64,000 nt of DNA from Helichrysum umbraculigerum (lineage: Eukaryota > Streptophyta > Magnoliopsida > Asterales > Asteraceae): NCBI GenBank assembly GCA_949592205.1, contig CATIUR010000001.1, positions 64,312,559-64,376,558 on the forward strand, in the 5' to 3' direction. Made by a program: the position numbers and the translations under genes. Of the stretch, positions 1 through 9,990 are shown piece by piece. Numbering within the stretch: position 1 is the stretch's first letter; each line of letters opens with the position of its first letter. The notes beneath the pieces were generated by a model, which saw only the letters and a list, made by a program, of their open reading frames with translations, searched no databases and was not told the origin of the DNA.

Positions 1-3000
1 TACTTAATCTCACAGTCGTAATCATTCAGCAATTCGACCCAACGTCTCTATCTCATGTTGAGTTCTTTCTGGTTGAATATGTGTTGTAGACTCTTGTGGT
101 CAGTGAAAATTGTACACTTTGTGCCATATAAGTAGTGTCTCCAAATCTTTAATGCAAAAACGACTGCTCCTAACTCTAAGTCATGAGTCGTATAGTTCTT
201 CTCGTGAATCTTCAATTGACGAGATGCATAAGCAATAACTTTGTCGTTTTGCATGAGAACACAACCTAATCCTTGATGTGAGGCGTCACAATAAACAATG
301 AAGTTCTCGGTTCCCTCAGGTAAGGATAGAATAGGTGCGGTGCTCAACTTTTGTTTCAACAGTTGGAAGGCGTTCTCTTGTTTCTCTCCCCATTCGAATT
401 TTTTATCCTTCTGAGTTAAGGTGGTGAGTGACTGGGCTATCTTTGAAAAGTTCTCTATAAATCGTCGATAATAGCCAGCCAAACCAAGAAATTGTTGAAT
501 TTCTGTGGGAGTTTCCGTAGCTTTCCATTTCTTAATCGCCTCTATTTTGGATGGGTCCACATGAATTCCCTTATCATTTATTACGTGACCTAGGAAGTGA
601 ACCTCTCTAATCCAAAATTCGCATTTGGAGAACTTAGCATACAGCTTCTCATTCTCAAGTAGTTGGAGGATAAGTTTCAAATGCTGTTCGTGATCCTCTT
701 TCGTCTTTGAGTAAATCAAAATATCGTCAATGAACACAATGACAAACTTATCTAAGTAAGGTTTGCACACTCGGTTCTTGAGATCCATGAATACTGCCGG
801 TGCGTTAGTCAATCCAAACGGCATGACTAGGAACTCATAATGACCATAACGAGTCCTAAACGCTGTCTTCGGCACATCCTCTTCTCGAACCTTCAGTTGA
901 TGGTAACCAGAACGCAGATCGATCTTAGAGTAATAACTAGATCCTTGAAGCTGATCAAACAGATCGTCAATGCGAGGTAACAGATATCGGTTCTTAATGG
1001 TTACTTTATTCAACTCTCTGTAGTCAATGCACATCCTCATGGACCCATCCTTCTTCTTGACAAACAAAACCGGAGCTCCCCAGGGTGAAAAGCTCGGTCG
1101 GATGAATCCTAAGTCTAAAAGCTCTTGCAACTTTGTAGACAGTTCTTGCATTTCTGATGGAGCTAGACGATAAGGTGAGCGACCGATTGGTGCGGCTCCA
1201 GGCACCAGATCGATGCGAAACTCGACTTGTCGCGGAGGTGGTAATCCTGGAAGATCATCAGGAAACACTCCCGGATAGTCTCGTACTACAGGTATATCGT
1301 CTAAGCGTCTCTCTACATATTTCTTTTCCACAACATGCGCCAAAAATGCCGGATATCCCTTTCGGAGATATTTACAAGCTTTTAAGCAATTTATAGTTTT
1401 GACGGCGCCCGTCCTCTTATCTCCTTGTATCACCAAAGTTTCTCCAGTTGACAATGGTATACGTATCATTTTATCAAAGCAAACAATCTCTGCACGATTT
1501 TTCGACAACCAGTCCATACCGACTACGATGTCAAAACTTCCCAACTCAACCGGTAGTAAGTCTATTTTGAAAAGATGACTCTCCAATGCTAGAGTACATC
1601 CTGGTACTATTTCTCCTGATTCAATCAACCTACCATCGGCTAGTTCTAAGGTGTACTTGTTGTCTAGCTTACGAGATCTAACGTCTAATAGTGGTCTAAA
1701 GTCCTTAGACACAAAACTCAAATCGGCGCCAGAATCAAATAATACGGATGCATAATGATCATTAACTAGAAACGTACCAGTGACAGTGTTAGGGTCCTAG
1801 CGTGCCTCTTGCGCTCCAACGACAAATGCACGACCCCTAGCTGGCTGGTTGTTGGCGTTTCCACGATTGTTGTTGTTGTTCGGGTTTGCAGGGCGGTTCT
1901 GATTGTTTTGATTACCGCGGTTCAGTTTAGGGCACTTGTTTCGGAAATGGCCTTGCTCGCCACATTCGAAACATTCATTTGCTGGTCGATCCCTATTTGC
2001 TTGAGTGGTAGGGTTCGCTCTACAGTATTGGGCCAGATGCCCCCAGCGTTTGCAATTCCCACAGAAAGTACAGTCACCATCATGGTGACGTTCACACTTG
2101 CCACACTTGGGCTTACTCCCCATGTAAGTCTTTTGTTCAGCAGTAGTGGCAATATAGGCTTTCGTGGTACTAGCCTGCTTCTTATTCTTGTGACCCTGAC
2201 GGTCATTCCACTTGCGTTTTCCTTTCCCAGCATCAGCATTGCTGGATTCAACCTTTTCAGTAGCAGCTTTCTTAGTAAGATTCCCTATTCTTACTGCTTC
2301 ATCAGTCAAACGCTGTGCTAGTTCCACAACAATCTTAAAAGCAGCAGGATTAGCTGATGTTACCAAACTTCGAATTTGTGGCACTAAACACCAGATATAC
2401 CTTTCAGTGCGCTTGTACTCAGGAGTGACCATGTGCGGTACAAGGCGTGCCAGTTCTTGAAATCTGGTGGTATATCCTGTGATATCAGCACCAACCATAG
2501 CAATGTTCCAGAGCTCAGACTCAATCTTCTGCAGTTCACTGCGGGGACAAAACTCTTCCATGACCATAGTTTTCAAAGTTTCCCAAGACAGTGAATGAGC
2601 GGCTGGACGTCCCATTGCTTGCCTTTGGGCGTTCCACCAGGTCAAAGCCTTATCACTAAACGTGCATGTAGCATACATTACCATGTCTTCACGGGCACAC
2701 TTGCTAATCTCTAGCACAGACTCCATTTTCTCTATCTAATGGATGATTCCAATGGCACCTTCAGTACCACGGAAATGACTCGGTTTGCAAGCTAGGAATG
2801 TTTTATATGAACATCCCTTCTGAGTGCTCTCAGGGTTACTGCCTGATGCATTTGGTTCGGTGTCTCTACTACCGCTACGGTTTCGGTCAGTATCATACTG
2901 AGCAAGGGCTTCAGAAATCCTTCGGTTAACCATTTGTTCAGTAGTCGCCTCAACAGCAGGAGGTGGTGTGGGGTTTCGTTGGCTGTTCCTGGTAATTCTA

Positions 3001-3014
3001 CGTTTAGGCGGCAT
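1..3014 (-). pseudogene. Tekay-1 gag-pol polyprotein, partial and broken by three in-frame TAG codons
   Basis: One reading frame starting MPPKRRITRNSQRN at 3014 covers gag, protease, reverse transcriptase and the start of RNase H. Gag has three zinc-knuckle-like motifs, the last CFECGEQGHFRNKC near 1930-1971. The protease motif LFDSGAD lies near 1720-1745. RT shows MRMCIDYRELNKVT and the FIDDILIYSK active site near 710-740; RNase H begins with VYCDASHQGLG near 290. The frame is interrupted by TAG at 2736-2738 (where relatives have Trp), TAG at 1797-1799 (between gag and protease) and TAG at 48-50 (after NMR). No frameshift is needed to join the parts. Integrase and chromodomain would lie beyond position 1. 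The copy cannot make a full polyprotein. Confidence 0.9.
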
Positions 3015-3353
3015 GATTCAGTCCTAATCACACACAAGAAACACTCGTAAGATATCTAATCAAGTCATCACTCATAAAGTAAGTGATACATATAAATATA
3101 GTATGAAGTCAATCACCAATTGATATCATTCATAATGGACACAGCGATGTAAACCAAACATAAGTTATATATATCATGATCATGGGTTAATTGTTGTTAC
3201 ATAAGTTTTGTACAAAGATGGGATTTACTACAAAATATACTCATCGGATCAAACATGATCTACAAAATGTGACGAATTTAACCTATACATCCATCTAGTC
3301 AAAAGTCAACCCAATACATCATAACTATAGTCCTAATACATCATACATACGGT
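3015..3353 (-). other. Leader between the extra ORF and gag of Tekay-1
   Basis: About 340 AT-rich bases between the gag start at 3014 and the end of the upstream ORF at 3354. No ORF, repeat or clear signal is seen. Confidence 0.5.
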
Positions 3354-4160
3354 CTAAAAGAAATACGGTAGACTCCATCCCACAAACATCCTAACAACTA
3401 CCATCAACACACAGAATCCAACTGCGGTACCTATAGTCTCCAAACGACTCTCTAGTCGGATCAGATGTGCTCTAGTAGTATCGGCAGACTCCCTGTCTAC
3501 CTCAATATGCAACTCAGAAGTCGCAAGGCGCCCATATATCGCCAGCACATCATCGTCAAGACGAGAGGCGTCACTGCGCATCACTCGGAAGGCAGACTGC
3601 GTACCAAAATGAAATCCCAGCAAGGTACGAATAACGGCAACCACAGTAGGGACCGTGAGCTCCAGAGGCTCCTCAGTCAAATGTAGAGATGTCGGCGTGT
3701 GAGATGACTCCCTAGTCTCATACGTGGAAGGAATCCTCTCAATGGTCCTCCAGTGGCGTAGAATGCGTGGCATCCAGTCCAGATGCGGAACTCTAGCTCT
3801 CGGTGTCTGCTGATCACAGCGAATCTCCCGCTCCTCAGTCATCGGCTCCTTGCCGCGAGATGATGAGGGTCCTATGGGAAAATCCCTGACACACGACAGC
3901 GGTGTCCTCCTAGGTGTAGGCCAAAAATCAGGCTCTCCAATAAGGTGGCGTCTAGACATAGAAATAGATCCTAACATATGGGTAGCAGGATCAGTGGATG
4001 GCAATGGTGGAGTGGCTATCGAACCATCTGAAGTATCTCTAGGGAATGTAGGTGGGTAATCCTCCTCAGAAACTGCTGTAGCTACCCCGTCATATGGCCC
4101 CTCCATGGGCTCCTCCTCAGTATCAGTATCAGTGAGGTAAATAGGTGCGTGTCTCGACAT
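3354..4160 (-). CDS. Extra ORF between PBS and gag of Tekay-1, unknown function
   Basis: A 268-residue ORF starting MSRHAPIYLTDTDTEEEP, lying 130 bases inside the PBS and ahead of gag, in the same direction. It is uninterrupted although gag-pol behind it has three stops. The N-terminal half is acidic and rich in Ser, Thr and Pro. The last 25 or so residues are hydrophobic (VGFCVLMVVVRMFVGWSL) and could form one membrane segment. No zinc knuckle, protease or other retroelement motif is visible. Tekay-2 and Tekay-3 have no such ORF in the same place. I do not recognise the family. It could be a lineage-specific accessory ORF or an open stretch that is not translated. Confidence 0.5.
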   Translation of the reverse strand: MSRHAPIYLTDTDTEEEPMEGPYDGVATAVSEEDYPPTFPRDTSDGSIATPPLPSTDPATHMLGSISMSRRHLIGEPDFWPTPRRTPLSCVRDFPIGPSSSRGKEPMTEEREIRCDQQTPRARVPHLDWMPRILRHWRTIERIPSTYETRESSHTPTSLHLTEEPLELTVPTVVAVIRTLLGFHFGTQSAFRVMRSDASRLDDDVLAIYGRLATSELHIEVDRESADTTRAHLIRLESRLETIGTAVGFCVLMVVVRMFVGWSLPYFF

Positions 4161-4293
4161 GCCTAGTCAAAGAAACGTGTGTGACGTGTCAGACGTATGC
4201 AATAGTATGAATGCGGAAATGTGTTAGCCAAGGCTATAGTCTAGGTCTCTAAGGTTTTCAGTCACTTAAAGACTTCTAGTTCTCTATAACCAA

Positions 4294-4307
4294 TGGCTCT
4301 GATACCA
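4294..4307 (-). other. Primer binding site of Tekay-1 (initiator tRNA-Met)
   Basis: The minus strand reads TGGTATCAGAGCCA six bases inside the LTR end at 4313. This matches the 3' end of plant initiator tRNA-Met, the usual primer of this lineage. Confidence 0.85.
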
Positions 4308-4803
4308 AGTTCTGTCACACCCCCAAATCGATAATCGTGTTTAGCGGAAGCTTTTAGTTAATTAGCGGAAGCATTTTAATAATAGTTAAGCATCGGGGGC
4401 GGACAGATTCGATAGTGCATTCACGATGTCAGAGCATATGATCATACAGAACATAATATATTTAAGATGCCATAAGTTTAAAGTTATTACAAAAGATACG
4501 ACTTATAAAGTCGTACATAAGTAGGGTTGTCAAAGACAACTTAAGTATTTGAAAATACAAGTTTATAAAAGAGGGATTTCATAAGTATCACCAATGGAAT
4601 TGATAATACAAAGGAAATCCAAGTGTCCCAAAAGTGGCATCATAAATAGTCAGGTAGCCTACGTCCTTTATGCATGCAGATGTACCTGAGTCCTAACTCC
4701 CTGAAAAACATAGTAAACTGTCAACATTGAATGTTGAGTGAATTCACAGGTTTAAGTCTTGTATAAATCATTTATGTACGCAAACATAATATTTATATGT
4801 AAA

Positions 4804-5173
4804 GTAGGAAACACAAGTATTCTAATTAAAGAAAACATTTCCTATAATTAGTAAGAATGTCATTCTTACTACAATAATAACTGTGTAGGAAACACAAGTT
4901 TAAACAAAAACATTTCCTAATAAGTAGTCGCAGGATATACAGGTTTATCAAATGAGTAAACATATCCATTTCAATAGTTAAGGAAAATCAGGTTTAGCAG
5001 TCAAGCAAACATTTTCCAACAGATAGTTAACAGGAGCTCAAGTTTAACAATAAGGTAAACATTCCAGAAATAAACGTTGCAGGAAACACAGGTTTAACAT
5101 TTAAGTAAACATTTCCTATAAATAGTTATTTTGTGGGAAACCAAGTTCAACCAAATAAGGTAAACGTTTCCTA
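4804..5173. repeat. Seven degenerate foldback tandem units in the Tekay-1 LTR
   Basis: Units of about 45-65 bases recur, each beginning GGAAACACAGGTTTAA or similar and ending GTAAACATTTCCTA, so each unit has complementary ends (GGAAA with TTTCC). Clear units start near 4804, 4887, 4932, 4981, 5031, 5082 and 5137. Confidence 0.7.
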
Positions 5174-6345
5174 AGAATAGTCTCTCAAAGGAACACCTGT
5201 CCTATTAGTCATCACAGGGAATACCCTTCCCAAACCAAGTTGTTGTTTAGTTGTTTAGTTGTGTGGGAAATTTAGACTATAATCCCTCCAAGGTGAGCTA
5301 AACCTTTAGAGTTAAAGTAACGACACTAGTACTATAACCAAACCACGACTAGTTGTTTTGTTGTTGCCTCAGTAACATCTTAAGTATACACTCCTCGTTA
5401 CGACTATCGTCGATGTGGTTGGAATGACCAACGAGTAATATCCTGGGAGGGTTGTCAAATCGATAGTACTATCTGTATACTCAGTGGCTAGAGTCACCTA
5501 GCTAATGGTTATAGGTTGTAAGCACTAGGACTTATGTGCACTACAACTACCTCGCGTAAACCTAGGATCGTACCAAGATCTGCTGTCGTATTCCCAAAAT
5601 GTTGTGAAAACGTTTCATATAATTAATTCAAGTTAATTCAATAAGAAAACATTTTATAGAAACAGTTCAAGTTTGATAGCAAGAAAGAAATCATGTTAAT
5701 CAGTTTCACATAATAGCATGCAGTGCAATACATAAAGCATATAGCATGTTATGTCACATTGTTCTATGTTTTCCACCCCTGGTTTTAAAAGCATTTAAAA
5801 CAAGTAGAAAGTAGGGGCTGTGAACTCACTGTTTGCAAGTCTTCAGCAAAAATAGCTAGCAAACAATCCAAAAGCGTCGCTCAAATACCTAGACGCAAAT
5901 AATAATACTCGTATAAGTATATGGATTATTTGTTAAGTTGAAATGTTTGTAACATTTTAATTGTTGGTAACGTTTGCGTTCATATAATCGTTGAGTTCAA
6001 GTATGTATATTTATATACATATTAGTTGAATATATATATTCTATTATATATATTAGTTGTCGTCATCGTTAATATCCATATATACGTATACGGTAAATGT
6101 CGTGTATATACATATGTAATTGTCGTTGTTGTTGATTATGTTTTCAAAACATAATTATAATAGTTATCAAAGTAACTTTGTTATATTGTTTACATATGTC
6201 GTTCGATAATTGTCGCGAAAGAATCTTAACTGTCATTTATATTTTCAAAAACGTAACTTTGTTAGTTATATAAAATATAACTTGTTTTCGTTTGTCGTAT
6301 ATAGTTTGTACTAGATAAATTAAATCGTTCCACTTATACGTCTCG

Positions 6346-6346
<1 letters not shown>

Positions 6347-6407
<61 letters not shown>
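6347..6407. repeat. (AT)n microsatellite
   Basis: About 60 bases of uninterrupted AT dinucleotide inside the Tekay-1 LTR. Confidence 0.95.
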
Positions 6408-6412
<5 letters not shown>

Positions 6413-6618
6413 AGTCCGTTTGTTTATATATATATAAATTGTATTTGTCCCATAACGATTGTCCGTATCGATTTGTCTCAATAATATGTCCGTCGAATTA
6501 CTAAGTCCCTTGTCGTATCATTTTGTACCTTTTGTCGTATAATAAATAAACATAAGTCATGTACCATTTATTAGTTTGTACATTATATAAAATGCAAAAG
6601 TCAGAAGCTGAACAAATG

Positions 6619-7115
6619 GGGAATCCGCCGGATTCTTGGTGAATCCGCCGGATTCTTGGTGAATCCGCCGGATTCATCCGGTTTTTAGAGGATCCACCGG
6701 ATCAAGTAAGGATCCGCCGGATCGGGTGTAATATAAGTGGATCCACCGGATCTAATATGGATCCGCCAGATCATTTGGTTCTTGGCTTGAGGATCCGCCG
6801 GATCTAAAGGGGATCCGCCGGATCTGGTTACAATTTGGTGGATCCGCCGGATCATATAGTGATCCGCCGGATCTGGCTTGTCTTTTACTCGTGTATCGTA
6901 CTCGTTCACAGGTTCATGTGCGAGTGAAGTTTGAGGATCCGCCGGATCCTACATGGATCCGCCGGATCTTGAATGTCTTTTACCCGTTCACCGGTCTAAG
7001 CGATCTAGTCATGTGCGAGTCGTTTAAAGGTGATCCGCCGGATCTAAAGGTGATCCGCCGGATTCATATGTTTTTGGGCTAAGGATCCGCCGGATCCAGA
7101 GGTGATCCGCCGGAT
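6619..7115. repeat. Array of about 17 GATCCGCCGGATC-type palindromes
   Basis: The core ATCCGCCGGAT, flanked by G and C or T, recurs about 17 times in 500 bases at uneven spacing, often in close pairs. A few copies are variants (GATCCACCGGATC, GATCCGCCAGATC). Each is a near-perfect inverted repeat around CCG/CCGG. The spacers between are unrelated to one another. The same core occurs in the LTRs of Tekay-3 and the Athila-like element. Confidence 0.9.
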
Positions 7116-7141
7116 CTTGTTGGTTTCCAGGTTCTGTTCGT

Positions 7142-8157
7142 TCTCTGTTCTTATACTTACTTAAAGATTTTGGTTTTAAATCCGTTTTCAACATGATCAA
7201 ACATCATTATATGTTATATAAACTCATTGTAACTTGTTTTTAACAATTTATAACAACAATCATCCAACAAATTCATAATTTAAGAAAATTATATAAATGA
7301 GTAAAATGAAGAAATTGTTCCTCACAATGATTTAGATGGAGATGATGATGATTCTGAGATGAGGATGATGATTACGAACGATGATGATGATAATGCTTCA
7401 AGAAACCATTTTTGTTTGTGTTTGATGTGAGTGATTTTGAATGAAGATGAAAGATGGTGAAGAGATGAAGCTCCTGCTTCTCTTGTTCCTACTGCTACTG
7501 ATTCTTGTTCCAGTACACACACACGCACATACAAAATGAAGAAGAAGAAGATGGTTGGTGAGTGTGAATTATTGGAGATGGATGGAAGTATATAGCAGAA
7601 AGGTTTTGGTCGTGTTTTTCAAACGGGAGTATGGTGGGAGTGATAATATGTTCCCAGATATTTTAGAACGTGTACTATTGGTAGTTTTTAGCCCGTTAAT
7701 TTCGTGTACGGGTATAATTTGTGGTACTTCAGTTATAATAAAATTTCGCGTTATGTTTCTCTATATCTCGAACTTAGTAATTGATAATCATATACTCGAA
7801 ATACTTTGGCAAAAGTATAATATAATTGTTTACAGTAAAAGTACTGTATAGTTAAAAACGCGTGCCAGATTTCAGTTAAATTTGGAAATCATATTTTGAG
7901 GTAATGTTCAATACATTAAAACAGTAACTTACGAAATAATACTTTTATTATTTTGGACCTCTAGGCGCGTCTTAAAATTGTTTCTGTTCGTATTACGCGT
8001 AACAAAAATTGTATAAATGTTTCGGTTTCTTTTCGTCATAATACTTTTATATAATAATTTCAAATCAAAAATTATCCAAAAGTATTTTTGAAGTTCATTT
8101 CGGAACTTTATTATTCGCGATTAATACGTTTATTATAAAACGTATAATTCGTTATAT
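7142..8157. other. Non-coding AT-rich part of the Tekay-1 LTR
   Basis: No gene is supported. Purine-rich GATGAT/GAAGA repeats lie at 7325-7560. The rest is AT-rich LTR sequence up to the MULE-like insertion. Confidence 0.5.
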
Positions 8158-8451
8158 TATATCAATAGGGTGGGGTTCAAATGATAATAGGAATTTGCGT
8201 GAGAATGAGGGAACCAATGATATCATGCCAAGTGTAGAGATAGAATGTTCCACATTTATAAAACCCATTTACCCCCAACATCAATTATCTCACAAACGAC
8301 AAATCGAAAAATTATGAAAATTGCACCATTAAATTCAGCGTTTTATCCTCTTCGATTTGCCGTCCCTCAAGGCATACTTTGGACGAGTTTTTTTTTTTTT
8401 TCATTTTTTTGGTGGGTTTCACATTTACTACCTCATGTGTTAAAGTGTTGC

Positions 8452-8690
8452 GTTTAGGGTTTATGGTTTGGGGTTTAGGGGTTAGGGTTTAGGGTTTGAG
8501 GTTTGGGGTTTCTCCCCGAAACCCCAAACCTCAAACCATAAACCCTAACCCTTAAACCCCAAACCCTAAACCCTAAACGCTTTACAAAACGCTAAACCCT
8601 AAATCTTTCTAAACCCTAAACCTTGAACCCTTCTAAACCCTAAACCCTTATAAACCCTAACCCTAAATCCTAACCTTAACAACAAATTAA
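8452..8690. repeat. Telomere-like repeats, head to head, inside the MULE-like element
   Basis: Plant telomere words appear as TTTAGGG variants at 8452-8512 and as the opposite strand, CCCTAAA, at 8518-8680. The two blocks meet at about 8515 and could pair. Many units are degenerate (GGTTTGGGG, AAACCTTGAACCC). This is an interstitial array, not a chromosome end. Confidence 0.85.
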
Positions 8691-8699
8691 ATGTATAAC

Positions 8700-9754
8700 T
8701 GATAGTCCCGTAATCACTATTAGTTAGTGATTTGGAATCACAAAGTGTAAAGTTTAATTGTAGAAGGGGGGGTTGAATACAATTTAAAACAATTTCAGAT
8801 TTTACCAAGTGTTTCAGTTTGTTTTAAATTAATTATCTATAACAGAGTATGTCGGTATTGAAATAACAGATTAAAGATATAACATAATCAAAGAATGATA
8901 AGTAATAGTAGCTGAAAGTGAATTGTATTGATTAAATTCACAAAGTGTTGAATGCGGAATGGATTAACCAAAGTTAATCCAATTCAAACACTTAGCTAAA
9001 TTATTACAATGAAGAGCGTTAACTACAGTGGACAGACACGCTGATAGTTAACCTCGCTGAATCTTAATATACACCTAGACAAACTGGTTCTCTGACAAAC
9101 AGAAGAACGGTGCATATAACGACTAGCCTTAATAGTACAAAACACTGAACTATTTATACTACAAGAGTTCCTAAAATATCGCCTACAAAATAGGATCTTG
9201 AAAGGACACGTGTTGCTGCTTGATTGGTCCTGATCTCTGATAAACCGACATTCTGCGGGTCCCAATTCTGTTACCGCAAATATCTCGTTACCTTAAAACC
9301 AATCACTTGCTTCCACGTAATCTTTCAGGTATTCTTTAAACTGGAACACTCTTGCTGATGTATAGATAAGTACAGTACTTTTAAGTACTAGATGTTTGAG
9401 AGGCTTTATTGAAATAGTCACTGATGATGCAGCAATCCTCCTCACTCACTGCGAGCTAACATGCTCTTGTAGAATGATTTGAACAACGGATCTTCAGTGA
9501 CTAGCTGTTATTCTGGCAGTGACTTTTGCCTTTATTGATTTGAAGAAGTAATGCTCTCGCTGACGTAGATCAGCGACACACCAAGTTGAGCTTTAAATCT
9601 TCCTCAGAATATCGAATCAGAATGAATGACGATCAGCAAATCCTATCATTAGCAACAGTAGCTTCGATACAATCCATTTCTTCATTGAGTAGTGTAAGGT
9701 TGAGTTGGTCAGCGACCAGTGACTTCATCATGGTCAGCGACCAGTGACTCAACA
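8700..9754 (-). repeat. 3' LTR of SIRE element
   Basis: This is the near-identical partner of 17499-18554. Its short ORF (9023-9265) occurs unchanged in both LTRs and has no recognisable domain, so it is not called. The words TCAGTGACT and GCTGATG and their relatives recur often. Confidence 0.9.
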
Positions 9755-9768
9755 ATCTCCCCCTAAAT
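9755..9768 (-). other. Polypurine tract of SIRE element
   Basis: The minus strand reads ATTTAGGGGGAGAT directly before the 3' LTR, the usual plus-strand primer of copia elements. Confidence 0.8.
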
Positions 9769-9990
9769 GATTGTGATTGAAGCTCCCTAGACAAACTTGT
9801 TGCTGTGAAAGTTTATAGTCAGTGTTTATGAATTTAAACATTCAGTGACTGTATGCTTGTGATCCATTCATCTTTCTTTTTGGATTCTTTTTATATGTTC
9901 TGAGATTTGCACAGGTTCAAAAGCAAAAATAGGTTTCATTGAACTGTATAAAGTAAATTTAGTTATAATAACCCTAATCTATTACAGTCT

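Larger units (their letters stand above)
4313..8167 (-). repeat. 5' LTR of Tekay-1, inner (3') portion
   Basis: The LTR end next to the PBS is TGTCACACCCCC on the plus strand. The sequence then holds, in order, a tandem foldback array (4804-5173), an (AT)n tract, a palindrome array (6619-7115) and AT-rich DNA to the MULE-like insertion. The remaining portion is at 18861-19134. Without insertions the LTR would be about 4.1 kb, long for a plant LTR. No convincing gene is in it; the short ORFs at 6685-6909 and 6891-7082 are translations of the palindromes. Confidence 0.7.

Noticed and set aside
1797..1799. Programmed stop between gag and pol of Tekay-1
   Set aside because: Two further TAG codons in the same frame and the single open frame across this place in Tekay-3 make decay simpler.
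4294..4307. tRNA gene suggested by tRNA-Met complement
   Set aside because: Only the 3' end is matched and it sits next to an LTR; it is a primer binding site. The same applies to the other PBSs.
6619..7115. CRISPR-like array of short repeats with spacers
   Set aside because: Plant LTR context, 13-base palindromic repeats, uneven spacing and no cas genes.
7555..7851. 98-residue plus-strand ORF in the Tekay-1 LTR
   Set aside because: Antisense to the element, no recognisable motif, AT-rich composition.
8452..8690. Chromosome end
   Set aside because: Telomere words are degenerate, head to head and enclosed by transposon arms.
9023..9265. 80-residue ORF repeated at 17823-18065
   Set aside because: Identical because both lie in LTRs; no domain.
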